A stretch of 37,890 nucleotides of DNA from Brevundimonas sp. UBA986 (GCA_002292165.1 DBBK01000180.1:1-37890), one strand, 5' to 3'; positions 1 to 11,280 are shown, numbered from the stretch's first letter. Numbers and translations: made by a program. Notes: generated by a model not told the origin, from the sequence alone.

Positions 1-1
1 C

Positions 2-1055
<1,054 letters not shown>

Positions 1056-1168
1056 AAATAGGGCGTCGATAACACGTTTCGACCGATCCGATGTAACCGA
1101 AACCGCGGATCGTCGAAGCGCGTGAGAGTCCCGCGACGCGTCCGCCGCGCGGCGACGCGCGAGGCGGG

Positions 1169-2659
1169 ATGGAGAAGCCCCGCGAGCGGTGGACGATCGC
1201 GTCCCTGAGCGCGAGGATCGGATGGGGCAAGTCGCAGTGGTTGGTCTTCTTCTTCGTCGGCCTGTGCGTCGCCGCGGCCAGCGTTCAGGTCAATTTCGTG
1301 AGCTTCCTCGCCGTCGAGCTCAAGCGCGAGTGGGGGCTGTCGTCGTTCTCGTCGAACACGCTCCTCGCGGTCCAGTTCCTCGGCGAGATGATCGGCTGCG
1401 CCGTCTTCGGCGTGTACGCGGACAGGCGCGGACGACGCCCCGCGTTCGTGCTCGGCACGCTGTTCGTCGCCGTCTTCGGCGTCGCGTCCGCGTTCTCGAC
1501 GCGTCTCGTCGCGATGCTCATCCTTCGCGGGCTCGTCGGCGTCGGCATCGGCGGAATCACCGTGCCGTTCGACCTCCTCGCGGAGGCGTGCCCGCCCGCG
1601 CTGAGAGGCGTCGTGCTGTGCGCGATATGGACGCACTGGACGCTCGGGAGCCTCGGCGTGATCGGCGCCGCGTGGGCGTGCCTCGACGGCCCGAACGGCC
1701 CCGTCGCCGGCGAAGCCGCGAATCCGTTGGGATGGCGCGTCCTCACGCTGATCGCGTCCATCCCGCCGGCGCTCTCGCTGTTCGGCATCTGCTACCTCGA
1801 AGAGTCCCCGGCGTGGCTCGCCGCGCGCGGACGCGCGGACGACGCGAAGGCGATCGTCCTGCGCGCGGCCGCGCGCAACGGCGTCCCGTTGGACGCCGAC
1901 GCGTTCGACGTCGCGCCGGAGGAGGAAAACACCGAGGGCGCGAAGGCGCTGTTCCGCGGGGGAAACTTTAAGAGGACGATGTGCGTGTGGACGCTGTCGC
2001 TCACCGCGCAGTGCGCGTACTACGGCGTCGTCTTGTTCCTCCCTCTGTCGACGTCCTCCCACGCCGACGTGGCCGGCGGGTCGTACAACTTCGACGCGCT
2101 CGCGACGTCGTGCGGGGGCGAACTCTTCGGCGTCGTCGCGGGGAGTTACTTCGTCTCGATACTGTCGCGACGCGTCGTGTTGTGCGCGTCGAGCGTCATC
2201 GTCCTGATCGCGGTGCCGACGGTTCTGATCGACGAGGAGATGGCGCCGGGGTGGACGCTCACGCTCACGGCGTTGCTCGCGCGCGGGGCGGCGATGAACT
2301 TTGCCTCCGTGGTGTGGCTCGTGACCCCGGAGAGTTACGGCGTGAAGATTCGCGCGACGGGCCACGCGTACGGGAACTTTTGGGCGAGGATGGGGGATCT
2401 GGTGACGACGTACGTCGGCGGGACGTCCATGCCGGAGGTGGCCAAGGTGCTGGCGTACTCCTCGTTCTCGCTCGCGTCGTTGGGCGCCGCGCTGCTGTTG
2501 CCTCCGGGGGTGATGGCGGGGTCGAGAGGGAGAGGGCGCGGCGAGAGCGGCGAGGAGGACGACGACGACGACGACGAGCACGAGGAGTCCGCGAGGCTTC
2601 TGGGGAGCGCGAAGACGGGGGTCACGCGGCGAGCGAGCGCGTACGAGTCGTACGCGTGA
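1169..2659 (+). CDS. Major facilitator superfamily transporter (SV2/sugar-porter-like)
   Basis: This is a 496-residue polytopic membrane protein with about 12 hydrophobic segments. The MFS signature loop between TM2 and TM3 reads GVYADRRGRRPAF (about residues 80-92). An RGLVGVGIGG segment follows in TM4, and an EESPAWLAARG element comes before the central cytosolic loop, as in sugar porters and SVOP/SV2-like organic-ion transporters. The substrate cannot be read. The C-terminal tail is cytosolic, with a run of seven Asp (about residue 460) and then EHEESARLL, which fits an ExxxLL dileucine sorting signal, so an endomembrane or vacuolar location is plausible. The ATG at 1169 is preceded by a stop-rich spacer of about 110 bp after the previous gene and gives a sensible short N-terminus before TM1. 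No intron is needed. Codon use is strongly CTC/GCG-rich like the other algal genes here. Family membership is confident. Confidence 0.88.
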   Translation: MEKPRERWTIASLSARIGWGKSQWLVFFFVGLCVAAASVQVNFVSFLAVELKREWGLSSFSSNTLLAVQFLGEMIGCAVFGVYADRRGRRPAFVLGTLFVAVFGVASAFSTRLVAMLILRGLVGVGIGGITVPFDLLAEACPPALRGVVLCAIWTHWTLGSLGVIGAAWACLDGPNGPVAGEAANPLGWRVLTLIASIPPALSLFGICYLEESPAWLAARGRADDAKAIVLRAAARNGVPLDADAFDVAPEEENTEGAKALFRGGNFKRTMCVWTLSLTAQCAYYGVVLFLPLSTSSHADVAGGSYNFDALATSCGGELFGVVAGSYFVSILSRRVVLCASSVIVLIAVPTVLIDEEMAPGWTLTLTALLARGAAMNFASVVWLVTPESYGVKIRATGHAYGNFWARMGDLVTTYVGGTSMPEVAKVLAYSSFSLASLGAALLLPPGVMAGSRGRGRGESGEEDDDDDDEHEESARLLGSAKTGVTRRASAYESYA

Positions 2660-2781
2660 CGCGACCGCGCGCGGCGCGACGAAGGTACACGTAGTCTTAG
2701 AGTCGTTGTCGAATATGATAATAGCTGACGATTTTTTTCAAACGCGTCTGTCGAGACACAATTCTCGGGCGCGACGAAGGG

Positions 2782-4677
2782 ATGGAGCACGTCGCGGGGG
2801 CGGGCGGGAGCCCCGGCGGCGTCGCCGCGACGCTCCCCGCGCGCGAGCTCTACTCCGCGGACCACGCGCACGTGCGCGCGGTCGTGAACGCGCTCGAGGG
2901 GACCATGGATTACTGGCAGTGCCGTCGCGCGCTGAAAGAGGAAGCGGTGAAGCCGTCGTATCGCGTCGAGTCGTTCGCGGAGTACCTCCCGTCGCTCATG
3001 GAGGAGCTCGGGCTCGCGACGCGGATGCGCAACTACGCGTTCGCGATGCGCGAGCGTCTGCCGGGTCTAGAGCGCGGCGGCGACGCGCGGGTTCGAGGCG
3101 ACGAAAGCGCGAGCGGGGACGGCGGCGAGATCGATTCGGACGCGCGCGCGGAGGCGTCGGGGACGCCGTCGCTCTTCGACGACGACGCGCGCGAGACCGC
3201 GGGGATGCTCGAGTCCATCGCCGTCGCGCGGCGGGTGTGGCGTCGGCAGCTCACGGAGCGGCTCAACGAGCTCAGCGCGGCGAGCGGCACGCCGCTCGCG
3301 AGCGCCGCGCGCGACGACGCGGGCGACGACGGAGGCGCGACGAAATCCAAACGCTCGGCGGCGGCGGCGGCCGCCGCCGCCGCCGCCGCCGCCGCGGCCG
3401 CCGCGGACGACCCGATCGCGCTCGCCTCGATCGAGACCGCGTCCATCGTGCGCGCGATCGACCGAATGGCCTTCACGGAGACCGCGCGCGCGGACCTCCC
3501 GCATCTGTACGGCCACGCGGACTTATTACGCGCGGCGTCCAACGTCGGGTGGACGCCCGAGGACGGCGGCGCGTCGACGCCGGCGCACGTCCCGTCCTGG
3601 GGGCTCGTGAAGATCGAGCTCAGGGCGCCGTCCACGACGTGGCTTCGCGCATTTTTTCGGCAGACCGCCCCGGAGCACGCGCAGATCGGCGTGGACGATC
3701 TCGTGGACGCGTCGTACGCGGCGCGGCGCGACGCCGTCGCCGCCGCGCTCGCGAAGGAGCGGTCAATCCCGAAGTGCCGCGCGTTCGCCAAGACTGGCGT
3801 CCCGGCCTCGCGCAGAGGCGCGATATGGTCCGCCGCCCTCGGCGCGGCGGCGCCCGGGGACCAGCGCGCGCGCGCGCACTTCGACGCGCTGTGCGACGAC
3901 GTGCGTCGACGATCGTTGCTCGTGGACGCGCTGTTCGCGCGGGACGTCGCGGAGACGTGCGACCACGCGACGTATTTCCCGTTTGCAGAGTCGCTGCGAG
4001 CCGTCGCGCTCGCGTTCTCGAGAGACGCGCGCGTCCCGGATCTGTGCGTCGGCAGCGGGCGGTGCGCGCCGCACCCGATGCTCGACGGCGTCGCGAGGGA
4101 CGGCACGAAACGACGCGATGGTGGGCGAGGAGGAAGCACGTACCCCCCGTGCGGGGTGTTGCCGTTCGACGGGTTCGCGTCTTTTCTCGCGCCGCTCGCG
4201 TTTATATACGCGCACCCGGCGGAGCTGTTGGACGTCTTCGAGCGGATGTACGCGCGGTATTTCTGCCGTCTGCACGTCTTGAGCGACGAGACGTTCCCGT
4301 CTCCCGCGCTCGTTGGTCTGCTCCGCGCGTTCGAGGACCTCGCGCAGAGGCACGAGCCGGCGCTGTGCTTCCACTTGTTGTCGATCAACGCGCCGGCGGC
4401 GACGCTCGCGTCGGCGTGGATCGTGCACGCGTTCGCGCGGCACCTCGACGCGACGCAGACGTTGCTGCTGTGGGACCGGATCGTCGGGTACGACTCCGTG
4501 CTGCCGATCGCGGTCGCCGCGGCCGCGGTGATCGCGTTCAGGAAGGACGCGCTGATGCGAGCGGCGAGCGCGGAGGAGGCGCGAGAAGCCGTGGAGGATC
4601 TGAGCTCGCTGCAGATCGTGCCGCTGCTGCAGGCGTTTTTGTGGCGCGACGGCGACGGCGCCGACGAGCGACGATAG
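2782..4677 (+). CDS. TBC-domain protein, TBC1D19-like
   Basis: This single-exon, 631-residue protein has a helical N-terminal region (1-120), a low-complexity acidic middle with a polyalanine run of about 17 (around residues 195-212), and a C-terminal TBC fold (about 345-620). The C-terminal half recalls animal TBC1D19: a LPFDGFASFLAPLAFIY segment, then FERMYARYFCRLH, then LLLWDRIVGYDS, ending in EDLSSLQIVPLLQAFLW. TBC proteins normally stimulate GTP hydrolysis by Rab GTPases through an arginine finger (IxxDxxR) and a glutamine finger (YxQ). Here the aligned motif reads RDVAE (Asp388, with Glu391 where Arg is expected) and no YxQ is visible. As far as I recall, TBC1D19 itself also departs from the glutamine motif. 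I infer Rab binding or scaffolding rather than classical GAP catalysis. The ATG at 2782 follows an AT-richer 122-bp spacer. It converges on the next gene with only 56 bp between them. Confidence 0.8.
   Translation: MEHVAGAGGSPGGVAATLPARELYSADHAHVRAVVNALEGTMDYWQCRRALKEEAVKPSYRVESFAEYLPSLMEELGLATRMRNYAFAMRERLPGLERGGDARVRGDESASGDGGEIDSDARAEASGTPSLFDDDARETAGMLESIAVARRVWRRQLTERLNELSAASGTPLASAARDDAGDDGGATKSKRSAAAAAAAAAAAAAAAADDPIALASIETASIVRAIDRMAFTETARADLPHLYGHADLLRAASNVGWTPEDGGASTPAHVPSWGLVKIELRAPSTTWLRAFFRQTAPEHAQIGVDDLVDASYAARRDAVAAALAKERSIPKCRAFAKTGVPASRRGAIWSAALGAAAPGDQRARAHFDALCDDVRRRSLLVDALFARDVAETCDHATYFPFAESLRAVALAFSRDARVPDLCVGSGRCAPHPMLDGVARDGTKRRDGGRGGSTYPPCGVLPFDGFASFLAPLAFIYAHPAELLDVFERMYARYFCRLHVLSDETFPSPALVGLLRAFEDLAQRHEPALCFHLLSINAPAATLASAWIVHAFARHLDATQTLLLWDRIVGYDSVLPIAVAAAAVIAFRKDALMRAASAEEAREAVEDLSSLQIVPLLQAFLWRDGDGADERR
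3352..3408 (+). repeat. GCG/GCC trinucleotide repeat encoding polyalanine
   Basis: An almost uninterrupted run of GCG and GCC codons encodes about 17 alanines inside the TBC1D19-like gene, between a Lys/Arg patch and an Asp-Asp-Pro motif. It lies in the disordered linker ahead of the TBC fold. Such a tract is likely to vary in length between strains and to cause sequencing slippage. Confidence 0.85.
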
Positions 4678-4733
4678 GTACTAATAGTCTAGCTAGTAGC
4701 CGCTACGATAGTCAACAGCACACTAAGTTACCC

Positions 4734-6023
4734 TTAAGGAGAGACGCGCGCGAGCGCGATGGCGCACACGACCGCGTCCACGACGTCTCGTAACTTCTCC
4801 GCGGAGGCCACCGCGTTGTTGGCCATGATCGCGAACGCGACGTTCCCCAGTCGCGGATCCGCGTGCGTCTCGAAATACCCGCACAGCGACGCGACGCCGG
4901 TCATCGTCCCCGTCTTCGCGCGGACGACGCCCTCCGCGGGAGTGCCCGCGAACCTTCCAGCGAGCGTCCCCGTGCGCCCGGCCACGGGCAACGAATCGAG
5001 AAGAAAACGCGCCGCGTCCACTTCCCAGTCGAGACGCGAGACGCGCTGGCTCAGCGCCGTCTGAATCGCGTCCGCGAACGCCCTCGGCGGCGCGAGGTTG
5101 TGCCTCGAGAGCCCGGACCCGTCCACGAGCCGCACGAGATCGCCGCGGAGACCGTACGCCTCCGTCGCCGCCATCGTGAGGACCTCCCCGAGGTCCGCGC
5201 CCGCGGGCGCTTTGCGACTGCGCGAGCGATCGCCGACGCGGACCCGAGGCAGCAGCGACTCCGCGAAGAGGTTGTCGCTACGTTCGAGGCACGCGCGCGC
5301 GACGTCCGCGATCGGCGCCGACGCGTGCGCCGCCGCGCGTCGCGCGTCGTACGACAAGTTTTCGAGATGTTCGCACGCGTGCACGGTCTCGTCGTCGTCG
5401 TCGTCGTCGTCGTCGAGCCCGAGCGCGCGTCTCGCGAAGGAGAGGAACAGCGCGCGCGGGCTTCGAAATTCGCCGCCCGCGTTGCGATCCACGGTCGCGA
5501 ACCACGACGGCGCCGCCGCCCACGGCCGCTCGAGATCGCCGACCTCCCACGTCGGATGGTGTCCCTCATGCCGCGCGTCGTACCCCGCCTCCTCGCTCGC
5601 GCCGAGGCGCACGCGTCGCACGTCGTGCCCGCGCGCGGCGCGGCGCGCGAGCGCGCCGAGGTCGTCCGCGGTGAGCGTGGGATCGCCGCTCGGGTGGAGA
5701 CACAGCGTGTCCGACGCGTCGCCGCAGACGTGCGCGCTCGTCTCGAACGCGTCCTGCCCGAGCGCGACTTCGAGGGCGAGCCCGCACGTGAAGAGCTTGA
5801 CGCACGACGCGGGCACGAGCGGCGCGTCCGGCGCGATCGACGCGAGCACCGCGGGGCCCGTGTGATTCCGTCCGCGCGGCCTCTCGCACAAGTACGCGAT
5901 GTGGTTCATCCCGACGTCCGAGGTCACGACGCACCCCCACACCGCCGCGGGTTCCCGGCGCAGGATCGCCTCGATCCTCGCCTGGAGCTCCGCGACGGGG
6001 AACTCGGCGTCGCGCGACGCCAT
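4734..6023 (-). CDS. D-alanyl-D-alanine carboxypeptidase/endopeptidase, PBP4 type (peptidase S13)
   Basis: This 429-residue protein carries the three active-site motifs of penicillin-binding proteins: SxxK as S73-C-V-K76 (in PASCVKLFT), SxN as S249-D-N251 (in ERSDNLFAESLLP), and KTG at 370-372 (in VRAKTGTMTGVASLCGY). DacB/PBP4 enzymes trim or cleave peptidoglycan peptides. The long stretch between SxxK and SxN fits the extra domains of S13 enzymes. A run of eight Asp, from GAC repeats near residue 204, interrupts that region, as is common in this alga's proteins. The gene sits between clear algal genes and has their CTC/GCG codon style, so I read it as nuclear algal. A role in plastid peptidoglycan is then the likely inference. 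The visible N-terminus (MASRDAEFPVAELQ) is not a convincing transit or signal peptide. An in-frame TAG sits eight codons upstream of the ATG, so any targeting exon would have to be spliced on. Confidence 0.85.
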   Translation of the reverse strand: MASRDAEFPVAELQARIEAILRREPAAVWGCVVTSDVGMNHIAYLCERPRGRNHTGPAVLASIAPDAPLVPASCVKLFTCGLALEVALGQDAFETSAHVCGDASDTLCLHPSGDPTLTADDLGALARRAARGHDVRRVRLGASEEAGYDARHEGHHPTWEVGDLERPWAAAPSWFATVDRNAGGEFRSPRALFLSFARRALGLDDDDDDDDETVHACEHLENLSYDARRAAAHASAPIADVARACLERSDNLFAESLLPRVRVGDRSRSRKAPAGADLGEVLTMAATEAYGLRGDLVRLVDGSGLSRHNLAPPRAFADAIQTALSQRVSRLDWEVDAARFLLDSLPVAGRTGTLAGRFAGTPAEGVVRAKTGTMTGVASLCGYFETHADPRLGNVAFAIMANNAVASAEKLRDVVDAVVCAIALARVSP

Positions 6024-6283
6024 CGCGCGCGCGAGATCCCCTCTCTATGAAACACGATGTCTGTCTGTCGCGCGAGATTCGTAAACCACCACTACACGTG
6101 TAGGGTTCGGATTTAGGGTTTGGATCTGCAGTCCGGCATCTGCGTTCTCCCGATCCCCCCTCTCGGGCTTTTTCGGCCTCGAGCAGGATATTTTCTTACT
6201 TTTTCGCGCCGAAAGTAATCGGCGGCCGGCCATAACAACACGCGTCGCACACGACCGCACACCCCCCCTCGAACAGCAAGATC
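6024..6283. promoter_or_regulatory. Divergent algal intergenic region with telobox-like motifs
   Basis: These 260 bp separate the reverse-strand PBP4-like gene from the forward GAPDH gene, so both promoters must lie here. The sequence is less GC-rich than its surroundings. Around 6107-6123 it contains TAGGGTT and then TTTAGGGTTT, which is AAACCCTAAA on the other strand. That is the plant telobox core and also the green-plant telomere unit. A CT-rich stretch precedes the GAPDH ATG. No TATA box could be placed with confidence. Confidence 0.5.
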
Positions 6284-7861
<1,578 letters not shown>

Positions 7862-7862
<1 letters not shown>

Positions 7863-8191
7863 TGACGGCGTGGCGCTCCAATCGACTTTGGGGCGCCACT
7901 TTCGCTCTGTGGCTTGCGAGCCTGCTCACCGGTCCCGCCCTGCTGAGTTTGCCCTGGGCGCTCATCAATATGCCGGGCGTGTTCGCCGACCGGGCCTTCG
8001 CCCCATTGATGTTCGGCGGCTATGCCGTCGCCTTTGGCTGGCTGGCCGCGCTTGTTTTCGTGGGCGTACGACATTCACGAACGATGCGATGGGTTCACTT
8101 CGCGGTTCCTGTCGCCCTGACGATCCTCTTTATATTTTTGGCGACCGTGAGCTCCAACGCCGGAGCTGAGGTCTCACTCATTTCACACTAG
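7862..8191 (+). CDS. Small predicted membrane protein between gap and pgk
   Basis: I do not recognise this family. It is a 109-residue protein with three hydrophobic segments (about residues 8-32, 46-70 and 77-98) and a short polar C-terminus. The ATG at 7862 overlaps the gap stop codon by one base (TGATG), so translational coupling is likely, and the pgk start follows 12 bp after its stop. Longer starts upstream would read through the gap coding region and are not credible. Its base composition is slightly less GC-rich near the end (around 8125-8140), including an AT-rich TTTATATTTTT stretch. Its position suggests co-transcription with the glycolytic genes, but nothing in the sequence ties it to glycolysis itself. 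Confidence 0.65.
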
Positions 8192-8203
8192 ACGAGACCT
8201 CCC

Positions 8204-9400
8204 ATGACCTTCCGCACCCTCGACGACGCCAAAGACCTCGCCGGCAAGACCGCTCTGGTCCGCGTGGACTTCAATGTGCCGATGGAGGGGGGCAAGGTCA
8301 CCGACGACACCCGGCTGCGCGTCGCCCTGCCGACGATCAACAAGCTGCGCGAGGCCGGCGCCAAGGTCGCCCTGCTGGCCCACTTCGACCGCCCCAAGGG
8401 CCAGGTCGTGCCGTCCATGAGCCTGAAGCCGCTGGCGGGTCCGCTGGCCGAACTGCTGGGCGCCCCGATCCACTTCGCCGAGGACTGCGTCGGCGGCCCG
8501 GCCCATGCGGCCATCGCCGGTCTGGACGCCGGCGGCGTGGTCCTGCTGGAAAACGTCCGCTTCCACGCGGCGGAAGAGGCCAATGACGCGGAGTTCGCGA
8601 CCAGCCTCGCCGAGCTGGCCGACCTTTATGTCAACGATGCCTTCTCGGCCGCCCACCGCGCCCACGCTTCGACGGAAGGCGTCGCCCACCACATCCCCGC
8701 CTATGCCGGCGAGTCGATGCGACGCGAGCTCGAAGCCCTCGACGCGGCGCTGGGCAATCCACAGAAGCCGGTGATCGGGATCGTGGGGGGCTCGAAGGTC
8801 TCGACCAAGCTCGACCTGCTCAAGAACCTGGTCGGCAAGCTCGACAAGCTGGCCATCGGCGGCGGCATGGCCAACACCTTCCTGTTCGCACAGGGCGTGG
8901 ATATCGGCGGCTCGCTGGCCGAGAAGGACATGGCCGACACGGCGCGCGAGATCATGGCCAATGCCGAAAAGGCCGGCTGTGAACTGCTGCTGCCCGTCGA
9001 TGTCGTGGTTGCCACCGAGGTCAGGCCGGGCGCCGCAGCCCGCACCGTGAAGGCGGGCGAGGCCCTGTCGGCCGATGACAAGATCCTCGACGCCGGCCCG
9101 GAGACGGTGGCGAAGCTGAACGCCGCCATCGACGCCTCGAAGACCCTGATCTGGAACGGCCCGCTCGGCGTGTTCGAAGTCCCACCCTTCGACGCCGCCA
9201 CGGTCGCCGCCGCCAAACATGTCGCGGCGAAGACCACGGCCGGCGCCCTGATCGCTGTCGCAGGTGGCGGCGACACCGTCGCGGCCGTGAATCACGCGGG
9301 CGTGGCCGACGACCTCACGTTCGTCTCCACCGCCGGCGGCGCCTTCCTGGAATGGATGGAAGGCAAGCCCCTGCCCGGCGTTGAGGCCTTGCGCATCTGA
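8204..9400 (+). CDS. pgk: Phosphoglycerate kinase
   Basis: This 398-residue enzyme transfers phosphate from 1,3-bisphosphoglycerate to ADP, the step after GAPDH. The family hallmark ALVRVDFNVP lies at about residues 17-26. Other signatures are DDTRLRVALPTI, ENVRFH with the expected acidic surroundings, the hinge region GGSKVSTKLDLL, the nucleotide-site NGPLGVFE, and the C-terminal GGGDTVAAV near residue 355. Length is typical for bacterial PGK. It is third in the cluster gap, small membrane protein, pgk, and 117 bp precede fba. The Shine-Dalgarno before the ATG at 8204 is weak (GAGACC), fitting translation coupled to the upstream frame. The codon style is Caulobacteraceae-like, with CTG and GCC dominating. 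Confidence 0.97.
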   Translation: MTFRTLDDAKDLAGKTALVRVDFNVPMEGGKVTDDTRLRVALPTINKLREAGAKVALLAHFDRPKGQVVPSMSLKPLAGPLAELLGAPIHFAEDCVGGPAHAAIAGLDAGGVVLLENVRFHAAEEANDAEFATSLAELADLYVNDAFSAAHRAHASTEGVAHHIPAYAGESMRRELEALDAALGNPQKPVIGIVGGSKVSTKLDLLKNLVGKLDKLAIGGGMANTFLFAQGVDIGGSLAEKDMADTAREIMANAEKAGCELLLPVDVVVATEVRPGAAARTVKAGEALSADDKILDAGPETVAKLNAAIDASKTLIWNGPLGVFEVPPFDAATVAAAKHVAAKTTAGALIAVAGGGDTVAAVNHAGVADDLTFVSTAGGAFLEWMEGKPLPGVEALRI

Positions 9401-9517
9401 GCGCCGGGCTTTGGGTCAGCGTGACGCGGCGTAAACCCTGTTACATGACGTGACTTTGTTGCGCTGCGGCGCTACTCTCCCGCCAAAATAAAACGACTGA
9501 CATCAGGGGACTACACA

Positions 9518-10603
9518 ATGGCGCGCATCACGCTGCGGCAACTGCTCGACCACGCGGCCGAGAACGACTACGGCCTGCCGGCCTACAATATCAACAACAT
9601 GGAGCAGGGTCTGGCGATCATGGAGGCGGCCCATGAGGTCAACGCCCCGGTCATCATCCAGGCCTCGCGCGGCGCCCGCAACTACGCCAACGACATCGTC
9701 CTGGCCAAGCTGATCGACGCCCTGGCCGAGCTGTATCCGAACATCCCGGTTTGCATGCACCAGGACCACGGCAACGGCCCGGCGACCTGCGCCACCGCGA
9801 TCCAGTACGGCTTCACCTCGGTGATGATGGACGGCTCGCTGGAAGAGGACGCCAAGACCCCGGCCAGCTACGAATACAATGTCGACGTCACCCGCCGCGT
9901 CACGGAGATGGCCCATAGCTGCGGCGTCTCGGTCGAGGGCGAACTGGGCGTTCTGGGTTCGCTGGAAACCGGCATGGGCGAGGCCGAAGACGGCCACGGC
10001 TTCGAAGGCAAGCTGGACCACTCGCAACTGCTGACCGACCCCGATCAGGCGGTCGAGTTCGTCGCCGCCACCAAGGTCGACGCCCTGGCCATCGCCATGG
10101 GCACCTCGCACGGCGCCTACAAGTTCACACGCAAGCCGGACGGCGAGGTCCTGGCCATGAACGTGATCGAGGAAATCCACCGCCGCCTACCCAACACCCA
10201 CCTGGTGATGCATGGCTCGTCCTCGGTGCCGCAGGACCTGCAGGACATGATCAACGCCTATGGCGGCCAGATGCCCCAGACCTGGGGCGTGCCGGTCGAG
10301 GAAATCCAGCGCGGCATCAAGCATGGCGTGCGCAAGGTCAACATCGACACCGACAACCGCATGGCCATCACCGGCGCGATCCGGAAAATCCTGGCCGAAA
10401 AGCCCGGCGAGTTCGACCCGCGCGCCTATCTGAAGCCCGCCAAGGAAGCCATGAAGAAGCTCTGCAAGGAGCGCTACATGCAGTTCGGCTGCGAAGGCAT
10501 GGCCAGCAAGATCACCCCGCTGTCCACCGCCCAGATGGCCAAGCGCTATGCCTCCGGCGACCTTGACCCGTCGTTCCGCGGCGCGGTCGGCAAGGCGGCC
10601 TGA
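9518..10603 (+). CDS. fba: Fructose-bisphosphate aldolase class II (Calvin-cycle subtype)
   Basis: This 361-residue, zinc-dependent aldolase interconverts fructose 1,6-bisphosphate with dihydroxyacetone phosphate and glyceraldehyde 3-phosphate. The metal and catalytic motif HQDHGN is at residues 81-86 (Asp83 as the expected acid/base, His84 a zinc ligand). Further class II features are GVSVEGELGVLGS, GTSHGAYKF, MHGSSSVP with the phosphate-binding Ser residues, and VNIDTDNR near the C-terminus. The long C-terminal region ending in LCKERYMQFG matches the group related to CbbA. A good ribosome binding site (AGGGGA) lies just before the ATG. The 117-bp gap from pgk could hold its own promoter. 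A strong terminator follows 9 bp after the stop, so the gap-pgk-fba unit ends here. Confidence 0.96.
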   Translation: MARITLRQLLDHAAENDYGLPAYNINNMEQGLAIMEAAHEVNAPVIIQASRGARNYANDIVLAKLIDALAELYPNIPVCMHQDHGNGPATCATAIQYGFTSVMMDGSLEEDAKTPASYEYNVDVTRRVTEMAHSCGVSVEGELGVLGSLETGMGEAEDGHGFEGKLDHSQLLTDPDQAVEFVAATKVDALAIAMGTSHGAYKFTRKPDGEVLAMNVIEEIHRRLPNTHLVMHGSSSVPQDLQDMINAYGGQMPQTWGVPVEEIQRGIKHGVRKVNIDTDNRMAITGAIRKILAEKPGEFDPRAYLKPAKEAMKKLCKERYMQFGCEGMASKITPLSTAQMAKRYASGDLDPSFRGAVGKAA

Positions 10604-10612
10604 CAAGACCAA

Positions 10613-10639
10613 GGGGCGGCCTGAAAGGCCGCCCCTTTT
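10613..10639 (+). terminator. Rho-independent terminator of fba
   Basis: A perfect 9-bp stem, GGGGCGGCC at 10613-10621 and GGCCGCCCC at 10627-10635, has a TGAAA loop and is followed by TTTT. It starts 9 bases after the fba stop and sits just before the end of the convergent lipoprotein gene, which it may also serve. Confidence 0.92.
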
Positions 10640-10644
10640 CAATT

Positions 10645-11280
10645 CTAGACCGGGTAGCGACCACTCAACTCGCGCCGCACCCGGCGAACGTCCCACTCGG
10701 CCTGCTCAAGCGCGGCGTTGGCGGCATCGGCATCACGGCGCGCATCGCGAATTTCACCGCGAACCTCCTGGATTCGATCACGGATCTGCTGCCGCTGTTC
10801 GTCGGTCAGGCCTTCGCCGCGCAGTTCACGCTGTTTGGCGTCGAGCTTGTCCTCGCGATCGCGAATCCGGGCCACGGCGCTGTTCAGGGCGCTCGTGGCG
10901 GTTTCAACCGCCTCTTCGACCGCATGCAGCCGAAGACCGTCCTGATAGGCCGGCATGAAGGCCGCCTCCTCTTCAGGCCGACAGACGTTATAGTATGTGT
11001 TCCCGGACCGCCCTTCGGCCCAGCCCCGATCAAAGGTGCAATAGGTCCTCAGCCCCGCCTCGCGCGCCGAGCTGTAGGCCGCAGGATCCGGCGTCACCTG
11101 AAACTTGGCACAGGCCTCGGCGTGGTCGGTCAGACGCGACATCGGATAGCCCGCCGCGCCGTCGGAATAGCCCTTCTCACCCCACGCTCCGGCCAGGCAC
11201 TCGTCCTCGCTCATGGTCGCGCAACTGCCCAGCAGCATGGCTCCCGCAAGCATTCCGCCGGCGATCAGAAACCGCTTCAT
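10645..11280 (-). CDS. DUF2799-type outer lipoprotein
   Basis: This 211-residue predicted lipoprotein starts MKRFLIAGGMLAGAMLLGSC, a signal peptide with lipobox L-G-S-C and lipidation at Cys20. The ATG at 11280 has GGAGGG upstream; a longer frame reaching 11301 lacks support. The mature part has paired Cys residues, GWEKGYSDGAAG-like and GLRTYCTFDRGWAEGRSG motifs typical of DUF2799 proteins, then a long charged coiled coil (about residues 120-205) rich in Arg, Glu and Asp. The function is unknown. It converges on fba and is divergent from the pseudouridine synthase gene, with an 81-bp spacer that must hold both promoters. Confidence 0.75.
   Translation of the reverse strand: MKRFLIAGGMLAGAMLLGSCATMSEDECLAGAWGEKGYSDGAAGYPMSRLTDHAEACAKFQVTPDPAAYSSAREAGLRTYCTFDRGWAEGRSGNTYYNVCRPEEEAAFMPAYQDGLRLHAVEEAVETATSALNSAVARIRDREDKLDAKQRELRGEGLTDEQRQQIRDRIQEVRGEIRDARRDADAANAALEQAEWDVRRVRRELSGRYPV

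Noticed and set aside
2706..4793. 695-codon forward frame overlapping the TBC1D19-like gene
   Set aside because: It is a frame-shifted shadow of the TBC gene, extremely Arg-rich, with no recognisable motif.
5390..5420. GTC/GAC repeat as a mobile or regulatory element
   Set aside because: It is coding and simply gives a run of Asp in the PBP4-like protein.
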